DNA of 64,000 nt from Dipteris shenzhenensis (Eukaryota; Polypodiophyta; Polypodiopsida; Gleicheniales), in the NCBI GenBank assembly GCA_047967505.1, contig CM106540.1. The stretch is one strand, 5' to 3'. The position numbers and the translations under genes are program-made. Below the pieces are notes generated by a model, which saw only the letters and a list, made by a program, of their open reading frames with translations, was not told where the DNA came from and did not search any database. Positions 1 to 10,275 of this stretch are shown here, piece after piece (within the stretch, counting starts at the first letter, position 1; each line of letters begins with the position of its first letter).

Positions 1-107
1 TGGCCGAACGGAGGCGGTAGGTTAGATTCTCTATTCTGTGCCATGGTTATAACGTGTGGTCGGTGCCTCTAGTCGGCCGTTTTGGGCGGACTGGGTCGGT
101 CACCCAA

Positions 108-376
108 TGTTGGAATACTGAAAGGAAAGAGTAGAGTGGACACAAAATCAGAATACTTGCTTATGGAATGAAGAAAAGTGAGGTCCTTAAGTAGGCACCT
201 CATACAAGCTCACTGACATCACTGATGACCTCAAAGCTCCACAATCATCTCCTCAATCTGCTCCTAGATTCTCTCAATCATCCTATGTGGCTTTTCCACC
301 ACCTAACTGTGCCTCTAGCACTCACACATAGAAACATAAGGTGTGCCTGAGGCATACACCTTGAGATATCCCAACA
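108..376 (-). repeat. 3' LTR of TRG-A
   Basis: Begins TGTTGGAATACTG and ends ATATCCCAACA on the plus strand. It is 269 bp against 289 bp for its partner. The partner carries about 20 extra bp, a short duplication around CTAACTGTGC, so this copy lost it or the partner gained it. Confidence 0.85.
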
Positions 377-752
377 AACCCCCCCTCAAGGAAATGCCTC
401 AGGCTATGTCAAGGATACATCTAGTCTCATAGTTTCTCATGCCATCTCATGGTGGTCAAGGATTAATCTATGGCTAGGTTCTCATGCTAGCAAGGGTTCC
501 CTTGGGTGTAAGGTAAACAAAAAGGGATACAAAAAGACCTTCCAATGGTTATCTCCCCTGCATGTACATGCACACAATGTCTGCAGGAGGTACCATGGAA
601 CAAAACATACACATGGCCTACATCATAAGGTGACCAGAGGTGTTTACAAAACACACAAAACACAATAGTTTATTTTCATTGATTTTGGAGGACTATCCAG
701 GCTGAGTACCTTGACATAAAAAGAGAGATCTGGAGCATACATAGAGATGTGT

Positions 753-1596
753 TTAAAATGCATAATCTTCAAAGGATGCCTCATCTTGTGGAGGCTCATT
801 AACTGTAAGTAGATTTGCATTTTCTGTCTTTGCTTTGGCTCTGCAAAACTTCTCATGATGGTTGTTCTTGCCACAGTGCTTGCATGGATTAACTTTGAAG
901 CAGTCCTTTGAAAGGTGATTTGTCTTTCCACAGTGATTGCAAGGAGTGATTGCAAGGAGTATACTTGCCCTTCTTGACTTTTACAGCATAAGCAGTGTCA
1001 TTGCCTTTCCTTAGCTCCATATGCCTTTCTTCTTCTTGGAGAGCAGAGATAATGCCTTCAAGGTTAGGATTGGGAAGATTCTTCAAAGTGCTAAGAATGT
1101 GATCAAAACTTTCAGGCATACTCTTAAGTAACACTGCCATAGCATCATCAGGGGTGATAGGAGAGTTGATAGAAGCTAATTGAGTCATAAGACTCCGCAT
1201 ATAGTTGACATGAGCAGCTAAAGTAGTATCACTTGCCATCTTTAATTCAAAGAAAGAGATTTTAAGTGATAGTTTAGAGATGTGAGAGCTTGCACCAAAA
1301 ATCATGTCTAGCTTCTGCCAAGCTTCCGATGGAGACTCTAAGTCAGAGATATGGTGTATATAATCATCACCTAGAGCAAGAGCAATTATACCATATGCTT
1401 TTTCTTCTCTTGCTGGATCCCTTGCCGGTCGTGTCAGTGTTGAGGATTCTCCAGCATTGGAGGCTGTAGAAGAAGCGGTAGGAGTGGGTTTGACAAGTCC
1501 CCATAAGTTCTCCCGCATCAATGCAAATTTCACCTTCATTTGCCATGTATGGAAGCCCTTTCCATTGAACTTCTCAAGATTAAATATGGTAGCCAT
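753..1596 (-). pseudogene. Copia-type gag of TRG-A, frameshifted before the zinc knuckles
   Basis: Gag capsid/nucleocapsid protein that would package element RNA in virus-like particles. The best start is the Met of MATIFNLEKFNGKGFHTW at 1594-1596. An open frame also extends upstream to 1647, but the TRG-B leader matches only up to this ATG. The body is the UBN2/retrotran_gag type (W-x-K-LD-IFG, then a CxxALLK-type segment SMPESFDHIL). A 13-bp tandem duplication (932-944 and 945-957) shifts the frame and ends the protein at 889. The other frame encodes two CX2CX4HX4C knuckles, around 880-945, and runs on to a TAA at 753-755. The lesion is a simple replication slip, so the parent was intact. 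Confidence 0.8.
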
Positions 1597-2429
1597 GAGA
1601 GGGTCTAACCCAGATATTGGGCAGTGTCTATCTCTCTTATAAGGCAAAAATAACTGAAAGACTTCTAAAATATGAGCACTTGATGTAGCAAATAGTAGTG
1701 ACTAGATTTCAAACAATGATGCTTCTTCTTACATGCTTCATAGAAGTGGGTGAAATAAACACTTTCCAATCAAAACCAGGTCTAGCAAGTCAAAACAAAA
1801 CTGAATCCACACTTGTACTGAAGTTATTGAAAGCTTCAAAAAACCAGAAATGCTAGAGTAGCATTTTATGTAGCATCATCTTCAAAAACTTGTCCAAAAC
1901 TGTCAAAACTGAAAAGCTGAACTTGGAGGGCTTGTAGCTCACTCTTCAAAGCAAGGAAAAGAGGGCTTTCTGAAGCAAAAGAAAGCTCATATACCAGAGA
2001 AGGTCCAGCACAGAGGTTGGATGAAATGGTGCGCACTTTTGCCCGGGAGAGTTGCTACAGGCTGAAACTGAGTTTTGACGATTTCTCCCTCGTTACTGAA
2101 CCAAATGACCTGAAAAATGGCTCAAAATCTTCGTCTTGAGGTCACCCATCTACTCCTAAGAGGGCTCAGGCAATGGCGAAGCAGGCAGGGAGTATTGAGC
2201 AACAGAAGAAATTCGCTATTTGGAGAATGGCAGCCACCACAGACGTTTTTTCTTCAATTGCTTGCAGGTGGAAGTTCGCCCATACTAGAGGAGTTTCCAG
2301 CTCAGAGGGTTTGGGCAATGGTCGTTTGTAGATGGAGAACCAAGCTCTCAAAGATTTTGGGAAGAAAGAGGAAAATGGAGAAGAAGAAGATGATGATGTG
2401 GCAGAAATGGGCTCAAGGGGGATCAAAGG

Positions 2430-2441
2430 GCTCTGATACCA
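2430..2441 (-). other. Primer binding site, tRNA-iMet type (TRG-A)
   Basis: On the minus strand this reads TGGTATCAGAGC, the usual plant copia PBS complementary to the 3' end of initiator tRNA-Met. It directly abuts the 5' LTR. Confidence 0.85.
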
Positions 2442-2730
2442 TGTTGGAATACTGAAAGGAAAGAGTAGAGTGGACACAAAATCAGAATACTTGCTTATGG
2501 AATGAAGAAAAGTGAGGTCCTTAAGTAGGCACCTCATACAAGCTCACTGACATCACTGATGACCTCAAAGCTCCACAATCATCTCCTCAATCTGCTCCTA
2601 GATTCTCTCAATCATCCTATGTGGCTTTTCCACCACCTAACTGTGCTTGTGGGCACCTAACTGTGCCTCTAGCACTCACACATAGAAACATAAGGTGTGC
2701 CTGAGGCATACACCTTGAGATATCCCAACA
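2442..2730 (-). repeat. 5' LTR of TRG-A
   Basis: Same termini as the LTR at 108-376, and followed by the second CCCAA target copy. It is the 5' LTR because the PBS abuts its inner edge at 2441. Confidence 0.85.
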
Positions 2731-2763
2731 CCCAATTGGGTCTAACTGACTACAACTGGTGGC

Positions 2764-2770
2764 TATATAA
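2764..2770 (+). promoter_or_regulatory. TATA box of the L1 LTR
   Basis: TATATAA is the probable core promoter of the LTR. The related solo LTR has the same heptamer at 8133-8139, at a similar distance from its right end. Confidence 0.5.
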
Positions 2771-3024
2771 GAGCAAGCCCATGAGGCCCATTATCATCAC
2801 TGGCTACAACAACCCTAATTCCTTAGCATCTAGCCTCCATCCTCTACTGTTTCCAGCATGCCATCGAAGCTTCTCACACAGGAGCGCACCGCTGGGAGGC
2901 AGTGCCATCTATTATATCAGTTTTGTAGTAATCAAATTTTTTATTCTCCATACTATCTACTTTTCTCTCTTGCATACAAGATCTTGTTATCTATTGAGCA
3001 CAGACATTGTATTGTTTTCTTACA

Positions 3025-3372
3025 CAAAATTGGGGTCCTTTGTCCATTTGGAATACACAAGGCATGGAGAAGTCACACTATAGAGCCAAGGCAGCCTACT
3101 TCAAGAACTCAAGGCATTGTGGTGGTGTCACTCGTAGCAATGCTTTGCATGAGATGTTCAACTAGTTTTATAGATGTTTACTAGGAAGGACTTTGAAGTA
3201 TGAAAAGGCAAAGGCATCAGAACTTGCAAAAGCAATTCAAATTGTATCAAAGAATAGAAGGCATAGTGCTTGGAAAGCATCCATAGGGAGTCGAGGAGTC
3301 ACACGTTGGTTGCAAGCTAGAGTGAGAGAAGGGAGAAGATGGGTCCAACCACCAATAGAAGCTATGGTATAA
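3025..3372 (+). pseudogene. CCF family gene, last-exon fragment
   Basis: The translation matches the final exon of the coiled-coil family gene at 21859-22233 (minus): the shared landmarks are SIWNTQGMEKSHYRAKAAYF, ALHEMFN and RVREGRRWV, in the same order. It starts within that exon directly after the LTR end at 3024 and runs to a TAA at 3370-3372. One in-frame stop follows ALHEMFN, where the other copy has Trp. The upstream exons are missing from the window, either cut off by the LTR or to the left of it. Function unknown. Confidence 0.6.
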
Positions 3373-3479
3373 TTGTACATACAAATATGAAATAAATATA
3401 TTGCTTATTTTGACCACAATTTATGTACTCACTCTTTAATATCTTGCTTATTTTAACCACAATTTTTTTACTCACACGA

Positions 3480-3690
3480 CATTGGGGAAAGTGGGGACAT
3501 GGTGAAGGAGGGGGAAGAGAAGGGAGGGGCATGGGGTGGGGCAAGGGGAGGGGTGGTAGCAAGGGTGGGGGGAGGGGGGGATGGGGGGTATGGGGGAGGG
3601 CGATGGCCAAGTGTGGGCGGGGCTAATAGGGTGAGGGCAAGGGGGGGAGGGCAACTAGGGTGGGGGGGGTGGAGGGGTTAGGGCGAGGGC
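3480..3690. repeat. G-rich low-complexity tract
   Basis: About 200 bp of G runs on the plus strand with short A/T breaks. Many runs of four or more G could form G-quadruplexes. A C-rich stretch (about 21680-21770) occupies the matching place in the inverted copy of this cluster. No gene is seen; the ORFs here are compositional. Confidence 0.6.
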
Positions 3691-3734
3691 ACGATGAAAC
3701 CCTAAATGTAATTAAAAGGGATGTCAAAACATGA

Positions 3735-3749
3735 TGGGCCCTTATAAAA
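3735..3749 (+). promoter_or_regulatory. TGGGCC plus TATA box upstream of H3L-1
   Basis: TGGGCC at 3735-3740 resembles the plant site II (TCP-type) promoter motif. TATAAAA at 3743-3749 lies about 32 bp before the ATG at 3781. The second H3-like copy has TATATAAA at a similar distance, so the upstream region was duplicated with the gene. Confidence 0.4.
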
Positions 3750-3780
3750 CATTAAAAAAAACTTTAACTCTCATCATTCA

Positions 3781-4526
3781 ATGGCAAGAGTGAAGAACAC
3801 TACTAGACCCACTAGATGCCACCTCCACCCTTCCTTCTCTAGCTCCACAACCTCCATGGCATCCGTGCACATGAACATATTTGGGTCCCCGGTGGTGCCT
3901 CCCTTGACTCTCATGAGCCCTCCCCCAACTCTCGGGAGGTCTCCCAGGCTTCTCCTCAACTTCAACCTTCCCCTCAGCCTCAACCTTCCCCTTAGCCTTA
4001 GCCTTCCCCTCAGCCCTCTCCCCAGCCTTCCCCTCAGCCTCACCCTCAACCTTTGCCTTAGCCTTCCCCTCAGCCTCATCCTTTCCCTTAGCCTTAGACT
4101 CAGCCTAACCCTCAGCCTTCCCCTCAGCCTTCTCCTCAGCCTTCCCCTCAACCTTCCCCTTGGCCTTCCCCTCCCCATGAGAGCCCTCTCTGGATCGAAC
4201 AAAATGTGTTCCTGGACATAGAGAGGCTTCCTGAGGGCCAACAGACTGCTAGGAAGAGCACCATCTTCCCTCTCCTAGAGATACAACCCATTGCAGAGAT
4301 GATCCCTATGCCCATGAGGAGGGCAAAGCAAACTGCGAGGAAGCCCCATCCCAAAGAAGGCCAAGGCTCTAAACATTAGCGAGAGAAGGACTGACACAGA
4401 CAAGAGTAGTGGAAGAAGTTCAAGGCAGACATGAGGCAGTGGGAAGGTGTTCAGCTACCTGTAAGGCCCCCACCAAGAGTCAAGAAGCCATACAGAGCAA
4501 AGCCAGGAGCACAGGCTCTGAGGGAA
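3781..4526 (+). pseudogene. Histone H3-like gene (H3L-1), 5' part, interrupted by Cop1
   Basis: Histone H3 family remnant; CENH3 is possible. The ATG at 3781 opens with MARVKNTTRPTR, compared with canonical H3 MARTKQTARKST. After a frame change there is a long Pro/Gln/Ser-rich stretch, then QTARKST (4242-4262), AKQTARK (4323-4343) and, in the same frame, VKKPYRAKPGAQALRE (4479-4526). The last matches the H3 alpha-N region (KKP-R--PG--ALRE). Several stops (for example TAG 4377, TGA 4392, TAG 4407) and the frame change show it is dead. The tail before alpha-N is about 250 codons, far longer than in canonical H3. The gene breaks exactly where Cop1 begins and resumes at 9765. Residue 9, normally Lys, is Pro here and in the second copy. 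Confidence 0.5.
3950..4175 (+). repeat. Short tandem repeat, CCTTCCCCTCAG-like
   Basis: Imperfect hexamer-to-dodecamer repeats of CCTCAGCCTTCCCC type. In the H3L-1 downstream frame they read as Pro-Gln-Pro-Ser repeats broken by TAG codons where CAG is expected. Confidence 0.6.
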
Positions 4527-4857
4527 GCCCTCAGTGACTTTATTTTTCTGATTTGAGGCCATTTCGAGGCCCGTTTTGAAGGCGGAAGTTCTTCGCAGGC
4601 ACTCAGAAAAAGGCCCAGTTTTTTGCTGTGCGACCACTGCGCGGCTAGTCGGTGGAAAGGTGCCGCAAAAATTGCATCGTATGCCTGTGTGCAGAGATAT
4701 TGGGAGTTGCAGATTCATTCCTGTTGCCTATTGATGCAAAATCGTCACTAGGAAGTGACTGTGTGGTGAAATACCACTTTCGTCAGTTTTGCAGATCTGC
4801 CCGTGTGAGGCAAAAGCTGTGTTTTTGCAGTGACAGAATATTTTGCAGTGTTCTGTA

Positions 4858-7800
4858 ATGGCATCTGATTCTCTCTCTCACAGATTGTCACTGAAAAGCT
4901 TGACAAGAACAACTTCCAGGCATGGAAGTTTAGAATGATGAATTTCTTGATGGGAAAAGGCTATTGGGAATTCATTACAGGAAATGAAGAAGAACCTGTT
5001 CTTCCTAATGTTCCCAGTCAACAGGAAATGCAGGCATTCAAAGGATGGCATGAGAGAGCCAGGAAAGTTATGTACTGGCTGTCTATCAGTATTTCGAACT
5101 CCATGATTGTGCATATTCAGGATGCAAGTACGCCAAAGGAGGCATGGGATACTTTGGCAAAAATGTACAGCACAAATATGCAAGCCAGGAAAATGCAACT
5201 CAAACAGGAGTTGCACGATCTGCAGAGAGAAAATTTGAGCATAAATGACTACCACATGAAAGTGAAGAAAATTGCAAATGCACTTGCTTCCATTGGGTCG
5301 CCAGTGGATGATGACGATTTGGTCTCTGTGACCTTGAATGGTCTAGGAAAGGATTATGCATAGTTCCGGACATCCATTGCCGTCCGTGAAAAATTTCCTG
5401 ATTTTGAGGAGTTGATTCCTCTTCTAATTTCCAAAGAGCAGAGAAATGGTGGTGCATCTTCTTCAGCAGGAACTTCAAAAGAAACTGTCTTCTACTCAAA
5501 TGCTAGCAGAGGTAGAGGCAGAGGTAGAGGAGGCCGATCTGCAGGCCGTGGTAGAAATCAGAATATGCAGCAAAGGCAAGAAAACCAGTCCTATGCAGGA
5601 GGACATGGTAACTCTAGAGGCAGGGGGAGCCAAAGAGGCCATGGTGGATGGCTATTTCATGTCCCGAACATCACCAAGAACCTGGTTTCTGTTGGTCAGA
5701 TGGTTGAGCAGGGCTTGCAGGTTAGATTTAATCCTCATGGATGCTTTGTTGAGGATATGAAAAATAACGATCGCTTGATAGCAAAAGGAAAGAAGAAGGG
5801 CAGGATGTTTACGTTAGATGCGGACATGCCTGAATTGAGTGCAGCAATGTTTGCACATGGGACCGGTGTAGTTGTAGATATTGATATCTGGCACAAACGC
5901 ATTGGTCATGTTAATATACAGCGACTTAAATCAATGCAAGCCCAAAATATTGTTGCAAGATTGCCTAAATTCAAGGTTGTAGAAATGCACAAGGTTTGTG
6001 AAGCCTGTCAATTTGGGAAACAGGCAAGGAAACCTTTTCCTAGGCATGTTCAAGAGAGTAAAAAGCCATTGCAATTAATCCACTCTGATGTGTGGACTAC
6101 AAAAGCTGCATCTATTGGAGGCTGTCACTATTTTGTCACATTTATTGATGACTTTAGCAGAAAACTGTGGGTGTATTTTATGAAAAAGAAAAGTGAAGTG
6201 TTTGGGCACTTCAAAGCTTTCAAAGCTATGGTGGAAAAAGAAACAGGCCTGCAAATAAAATGCCTAAGGTCAGATGGAGGGGGAGAGTACATCTCAAATG
6301 AGTTTGCAAGGTTCTTGCAGGAGCATGGTATAAAGCAGCAATATTCATGCAGTCATACCCCACAGCAAAATGGAATTGCAGAAAGAAAAAACAGGCATAT
6401 TGGAGAGGTATCTCGGGCTATGCTAAATGAGAAAGATCTACCAAATTATTATTGGGCTGAAGCAGTTGCTACAGCAGTCTATATAATGAACAGGACTCCC
6501 ACTACAGCAATACATGGCATGATGCCAGAGGAGATGTATACTGGTAGGAAACCGGATATTTATCATTTGAAGATTTTTGGTTGCATTGCCTATGTCCATG
6601 TGCCAGATGAGTTGAGGTCCAAGTTGGATCCAAAAGCTGTGAAGTGCATCTTTATTGGTTATTCTCTGCAGCAGAAAGGGTATAGATGCTATAACCCTTC
6701 TACATGTAAGTTCACAGTGAGCAGAGATGTTGTTTTTGATGAGATGAGCAGCTGGTATAAACCAGTAAATGTGATGATTGATGTAGATGCACAAAATGGT
6801 AATGCTGCACAGAATGCACAGCAGCAATCACAAAATATCAGTGGACCTGGAGTGTCCTCTACCAGTGTTTCACATACTTCGCCATGGACAGGCAGATTGA
6901 GATCAGGAGAATCCCCTCAAAGCAATGCAGAGAGTGGTACGTAGGTATCACGAAAAGGAGAAGAGAAGGTAGATCAACACATGTTTGATGTGAATGCAGG
7001 TCACTCTTGTGTGGATGGTGAATCCAGTGGCTCAGAACAGAGCATTGATGATGAGTTGGGTATTCCTACTGTTGTTACACCTGGAGTAAGGAAGACCAGG
7101 GATGTTTTGAGAGCACCTAGAAGTGAGCCTATTTTGCGCAGGTCTACCAGGGTTAGGTATCCTGTGGATAGGCTGAAATATGATGGATTTACAGCCATTC
7201 ACTATGCCTATATGGTCAAAGTGATACAGGAACCAGAGCCCACTTCTTTTGAGCAAGCCATGGGAAATGAAAAATGGGAGAAAGCCATGGATGAAGAAAT
7301 GGATGCCTTGGATGCTAATGCTACATGGGAATTGGTGCCTTTGCCTAAAGGCAAGAATGCAATTGGCTGTAAGTGGGTTTATAAGATCAAGCACAATGCA
7401 GATGGTTCTGTGAATAGATACAAGGCAAGATTAGTTGTCAAGGGGTATGCACAGACATATGGCATTGATTATGAAGAAACTTTCAGCCCGGTTGCAAGGA
7501 TGGCAACCGTAAGAGCAGCCATTGCTATGGCTGCATCAAAAGGGATGGTCTTTACATTAGATGGATGTAAAGAATGCCTTCTTGCATGGTGATTTGCAAG
7601 AAGAGGTCTTTATGGAGCAACCAGTAGGTTATGTTCATGCTACTCGTTTGTTTGCAGGTTGAAGAAAGCCTTGTATGGCTTAAAGCAAGCACCTAGAGCA
7701 TGGTCTGACAAGATAGGACAGTATCTTGTTGTTAGAGTTAGCTCAAATGTCCACCTCTCATGTAACCCACCAATATTCTGTGTACCCAATGTTGTAAGGT

Positions 7801-9452
7801 CCCCATATGAGGAGAAGCCATGATGGGTATCGGATATTGGGAGGGATCCCCAGTTTAGACACTGGAAGGGGTCTTAGAGTAGACCAGATGGTTATGAGAC
7901 GGCTTAGGAGCCAAGAGTAGATACCCGTCTGCAAAAAGGGGGGGTTCGGGGGGCGCAGGCCCCCGGTGGGGGTCTGGGGGCAAAGCCCCCAGTGGCAGGG
8001 CCTGACGGTATGACCTATGCGCGATCCTTCATCTGCCCGCCGGCATGTTTTCTGAAGGGTCGGCTGGTCTTCCAGGCCGACTGTCTATTAGGCCGACTGC
8101 CTATTACAAGGCCGACCGTCAACCACTTACATTATATAAGTGGCCACCCCCTATCATCATATCACCAGTTCTTCACGCTCATAGTCCTCCGTCCAGCATC
8201 TGTCTAGATCACCATCGAAGCTCTGTCTGTAGAGCGCACGGGTGGACAGCCAACCATCAGTTGTATCAGCAGTTTGGTATATCAGAATTTTTGTATTCTC
8301 TCCAGCTTTCCATCGTGTACTTGCGTTTTGTTGTTATCTTCCACTGCGTACTATTTTCTTACACTTGTCACTATTGGCTTTCACATTTCCAAGGCAGATT
8401 TCTCACTCTATGTGAGAAAAACAGAGAAAGGGATTATGTTGCTGGTCATTTATGTTGATAATTTGATCATCACAGGTGATAGTGATGAAGATATCCTTCA
8501 TGTGAAAATGCTATTGAGGCAGAAGTTTGAGATGAAGGATTTGGGAGAGCTGCGTTATTTCTTGGGCATTGAGGTGATTAGATCACCCAGTGGGATACAG
8601 CTCTTGCAGAGGCAGTATGGATTGGACATGCTGTCCAAATATGGGATGACAGGCTGTAAGCCTATTTCAGTTCCTTTGGAGCAGAATGTGAAGCTGAGCG
8701 CAGATGCAGGTGAGCTTCTGGAGGACCCTACTATGTACAGATGCATAGTAGGAAGTTTGATTTACATGACTATTACCAGGCCAAATTTGAGCTATGCTGT
8801 TGGGTTGGTAAGTCAGTTTATGCAGGCTCCAAGGAAACCGCATTTGGATGCAGCTAGACGCATACTCAGGTATGTGAAGTCCACATTGCAGTATGGACTA
8901 TTTTATGAGGCTGGGGTTCAGATACAGTTGCATGGATACACTGATGCTGATTGGGCTGGTATCATTTCAGATAGACGATCCACCAGTGGATATGTGTTCT
9001 CTTTTGGGAGTGCTGCAGTCACTTGGAGCAGCAAGAAACAGCCTACAGTTGCCTTGTCGAGCATAGAGGCTGAGTACAGGGGTGCAGCAATGGCTACATG
9101 TGAGGTAGCTTGGTTGCATAAGCTACTCTATGATATGCATCAGTCTACAGATGAGCCAGTTGTCATTTATTGTGACAACATGAGCAATATACACTTGGCA
9201 AAGAACCCAGTCTTTCATGCTAGAACAAAGCACATTGAGGTGCATTATCACTATGTGTGGGAGAAAGTGTTACTACGTCTTATTGATCTAGTTTATGTTA
9301 GCACAGAGGATCAGGTAGCTGACATCTTCACAAAAGCATTGGGTGCAGAGAAGCTGTGCAAGTTCAGAGACCTACTTGGTGTGCAGGAATTGGGATTGAG
9401 CTCGAGGGGGAGTGTTGAGATATCGAGCTCCACTCGCGATATGCCAGGGTGA
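4858..9452 (+). pseudogene. Gag-pol of Cop1, multiply broken
   Basis: Copia polyprotein remnant. Compared with Cop3 and Cop5, the start region after the ATG (4858) has a 2-bp CT expansion that shifts frame. Gag continues from 4935 to a TAG at 5361, where relatives have CAG. About 410 bp are missing at 5650, which removes the CCHC knuckle and the DSGA protease while keeping the frame. The longest open part (5412-6944) covers GAG-pre-integrase (CEACQFGKQ) and integrase (HSDVW, then DGGGEY). A TAG at 6942, a 1-bp insertion near 7541 and the solo LTR split the RT. The C-terminal open part (8369-9452) retains YVDN (YVDD in its relatives), DWAG and TKALG. The stop lies inside the 3' LTR. Confidence 0.85.
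7730..8363 (+). mobile_element. Solo LTR nested in Cop1 RT
   Basis: A 634-bp sequence with termini TGTTAGAG...TTCTTACA, flanked by a perfect 5-bp duplication, CTTGT (7725-7729 and 8364-8368). Removing it and one copy rejoins the Cop1 RT frame region. It contains a TATA box (8133-8139), a GC-rich patch of G and C runs (about 7938-7992) and repeated GGCCGAC motifs. There is no internal region, so it is the product of LTR-LTR recombination. It belongs to the same LTR family as L1; the superfamily is not determinable from the LTR alone, but gypsy is likely. Confidence 0.85.
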
Positions 9453-9764
9453 ATATTGTGCATTTATGTCACCGACTTGTTAGCTGGAGGTGCGGTTGGT
9501 ACACCGCCCACGAATAATAGCTGGATGACAGCTATCCTTATCTACACTAGTTCGTGGCTCAGTTAGTATGCCACCTTAGTTAGTTGAGTTTGGTTTGAGA
9601 CCCACATATAGGGTTCTTCTATTTCTTTGTACTAGAGTTCTTTTGGCTTACACAACTAAGAAGAGGAAAACTGTTTTCAGCCTCCACCTTTGTGTGTATT
9701 CCCCCATTGTGATTGTGAGAAAGCCTCAAGTGAGACTCCTTCCCTCTCTCCCACTATCTTCACA
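9413..9764 (+). repeat. 3' LTR of Cop1
   Basis: 352 bp, from TGTTGAGATATCGAGC to ATCTTCACA, preceded by the polypurine tract CGAGGGGGAG. It matches the LTRs of Cop2 to Cop6. Confidence 0.9.
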
Positions 9765-9959
9765 GCCCTTTGCTGTCGTCGATCCCCTTCAATATGAGCT
9801 TATGCTCGCAGTCGATACAACTGGCTTCTGCCGTACATGTGATGATCTTACAACATGTTTTGTTGGAGCTTTTGGAGAAGCCATTTGCTCTATGGTAGTA
9901 TGGAGAAGGACCTTGCACTCGCCAAGCGCATTCGCTCTGATCCCTCCCTTAAGCCCTAG
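9765..9959 (+). pseudogene. H3-like gene (H3L-1), 3' part
   Basis: Resumes the histone-like sequence directly after the Cop1 [19 protein letters not shown] (from 9900, stop TAG 9957-9959) matches the H3 C-terminus (MPKDIQLARRIRG) and the second copy ([13 protein letters not shown] at 21309). In another frame the upstream part holds a CDDLTT segment (compare H3 AQDFKT) and VGAF, suggesting a heavily diverged histone fold with frameshifts. The downstream sequence to about 10330 matches the 3' flank of H3L-2, confirming that both derive from one gene. Confidence 0.5.
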
Positions 9960-10140
9960 ATGTTGTTTAGGTTCATTTGGTGTAACCTGAATCATTTTGT
10001 AAATCTCTGCCCTTTGAGGCCAATGAATAAAAGATATTTTTATGTTCTATTACTGCTCCCATGTTATTATACATGTTGCGTGATGATTATCATCAGTTTA
10101 TGTAGTTCAGTGTGAATTTTAGTGGTCAAATGATGTTTTT

Positions 10141-10275
10141 TCACCATGGTGCAGAAGGCAAATGTGTTCGGCATCGGAGCTTGGTCAAACAGGCCCCATA
10201 TGTGCCATAGTAGGTTTTGCCATTTTTGGGCTCCCCACACGATGCCGATCACATTTGCCTTCTACCATGCAGTGA
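10141..10275. repeat. Imperfect inverted repeat between convergent genes
   Basis: Arms 10141-10176 and 10240-10275, sharing GAAGGCAAATGTG, with a loop of about 63 bp. The same structure lies at 21000-21120 in the inverted copy. It could be a small MITE or a shared 3'-end structure of the convergent H3-like gene and gene X. Confidence 0.6.

Larger units (their letters stand above)
108..2730 (-). mobile_element. TRG-A: non-autonomous, gag-only copia-type LTR element
   Basis: A complete element on the minus strand, bounded by TG...CA LTRs and a perfect 5-bp target duplication, CCCAA (103-107 and 2731-2735). A tRNA-Met PBS (2430-2441) lies inside the right, 5' LTR. A G-rich polypurine tract (complement of about 377-388) lies inside the left, 3' LTR. 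The internal region is only about 2.07 kb and carries one gag-derived ORF with no protease, integrase, RT or RNase H. It must therefore have depended on an autonomous copia relative. It is related to TRG-B at 11870: the LTRs are similar and the gag C-terminus is nearly the same. Confidence 0.85.
1..3024 (+). mobile_element. LTR remnant (L1) that hosts TRG-A
   Basis: Two pieces, 1-107 and 2736-3024, are rejoined when TRG-A and one copy of its CCCAA duplication are removed. The right piece has a TATA box, a motif around ATCGAAGCT followed by GAGCGCAC, and the ending TTCTTACA. The complete solo LTR at 7730-8363 has the same features in the same order, so both belong to one LTR family. The left end lies outside the window. 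The LTR seems to have landed in a CCF gene copy, because coding sequence of that family starts directly after 3024. No internal region or PBS follows, so it is probably a solo LTR. Confidence 0.6.
4527..9764 (+). mobile_element. Cop1: Ty1/copia element lacking its 5' LTR
   Basis: Order: leader, gag, GAG-pre-integrase, integrase, RT, RNase H, PPT and 3' LTR (9413-9764). The 5' LTR and PBS are absent. The sequence starts in the leader at GCCCTCAGTGAC, a point about 200 bp downstream of the PBS in Cop5. GCCCT also follows the 3' LTR (9765-9769), so it is probably the target duplication. A deletion between the left GCCCT and the identical leader GCCCT would explain the lost LTR. It interrupts H3L-1 and carries a solo LTR at 7730-8363. 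Confidence 0.8.

Noticed and set aside
3781-4221. Leu/Ser/Pro-rich 146-codon protein as an intact gene
   Set aside because: After the histone-like start, the frame runs through a CCTCAG-type repeat. The H3-like motifs downstream are in a different frame, so this ORF is a mixture of a true start and repeat readthrough.
5446-5760. Overlapping ORF inside Cop1 gag (and the same frame in Cop3, Cop5 and Cop6)
   Set aside because: It recurs only because the copies share sequence. It is a shadow of the RG-rich gag segment in another frame.
10141-10275. Rho-independent terminator or tRNA-like hairpin
   Set aside because: The context is eukaryotic, the loop is about 63 bp, and there are no tRNA A/B boxes or U-tract. 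Treated as an inverted repeat only.
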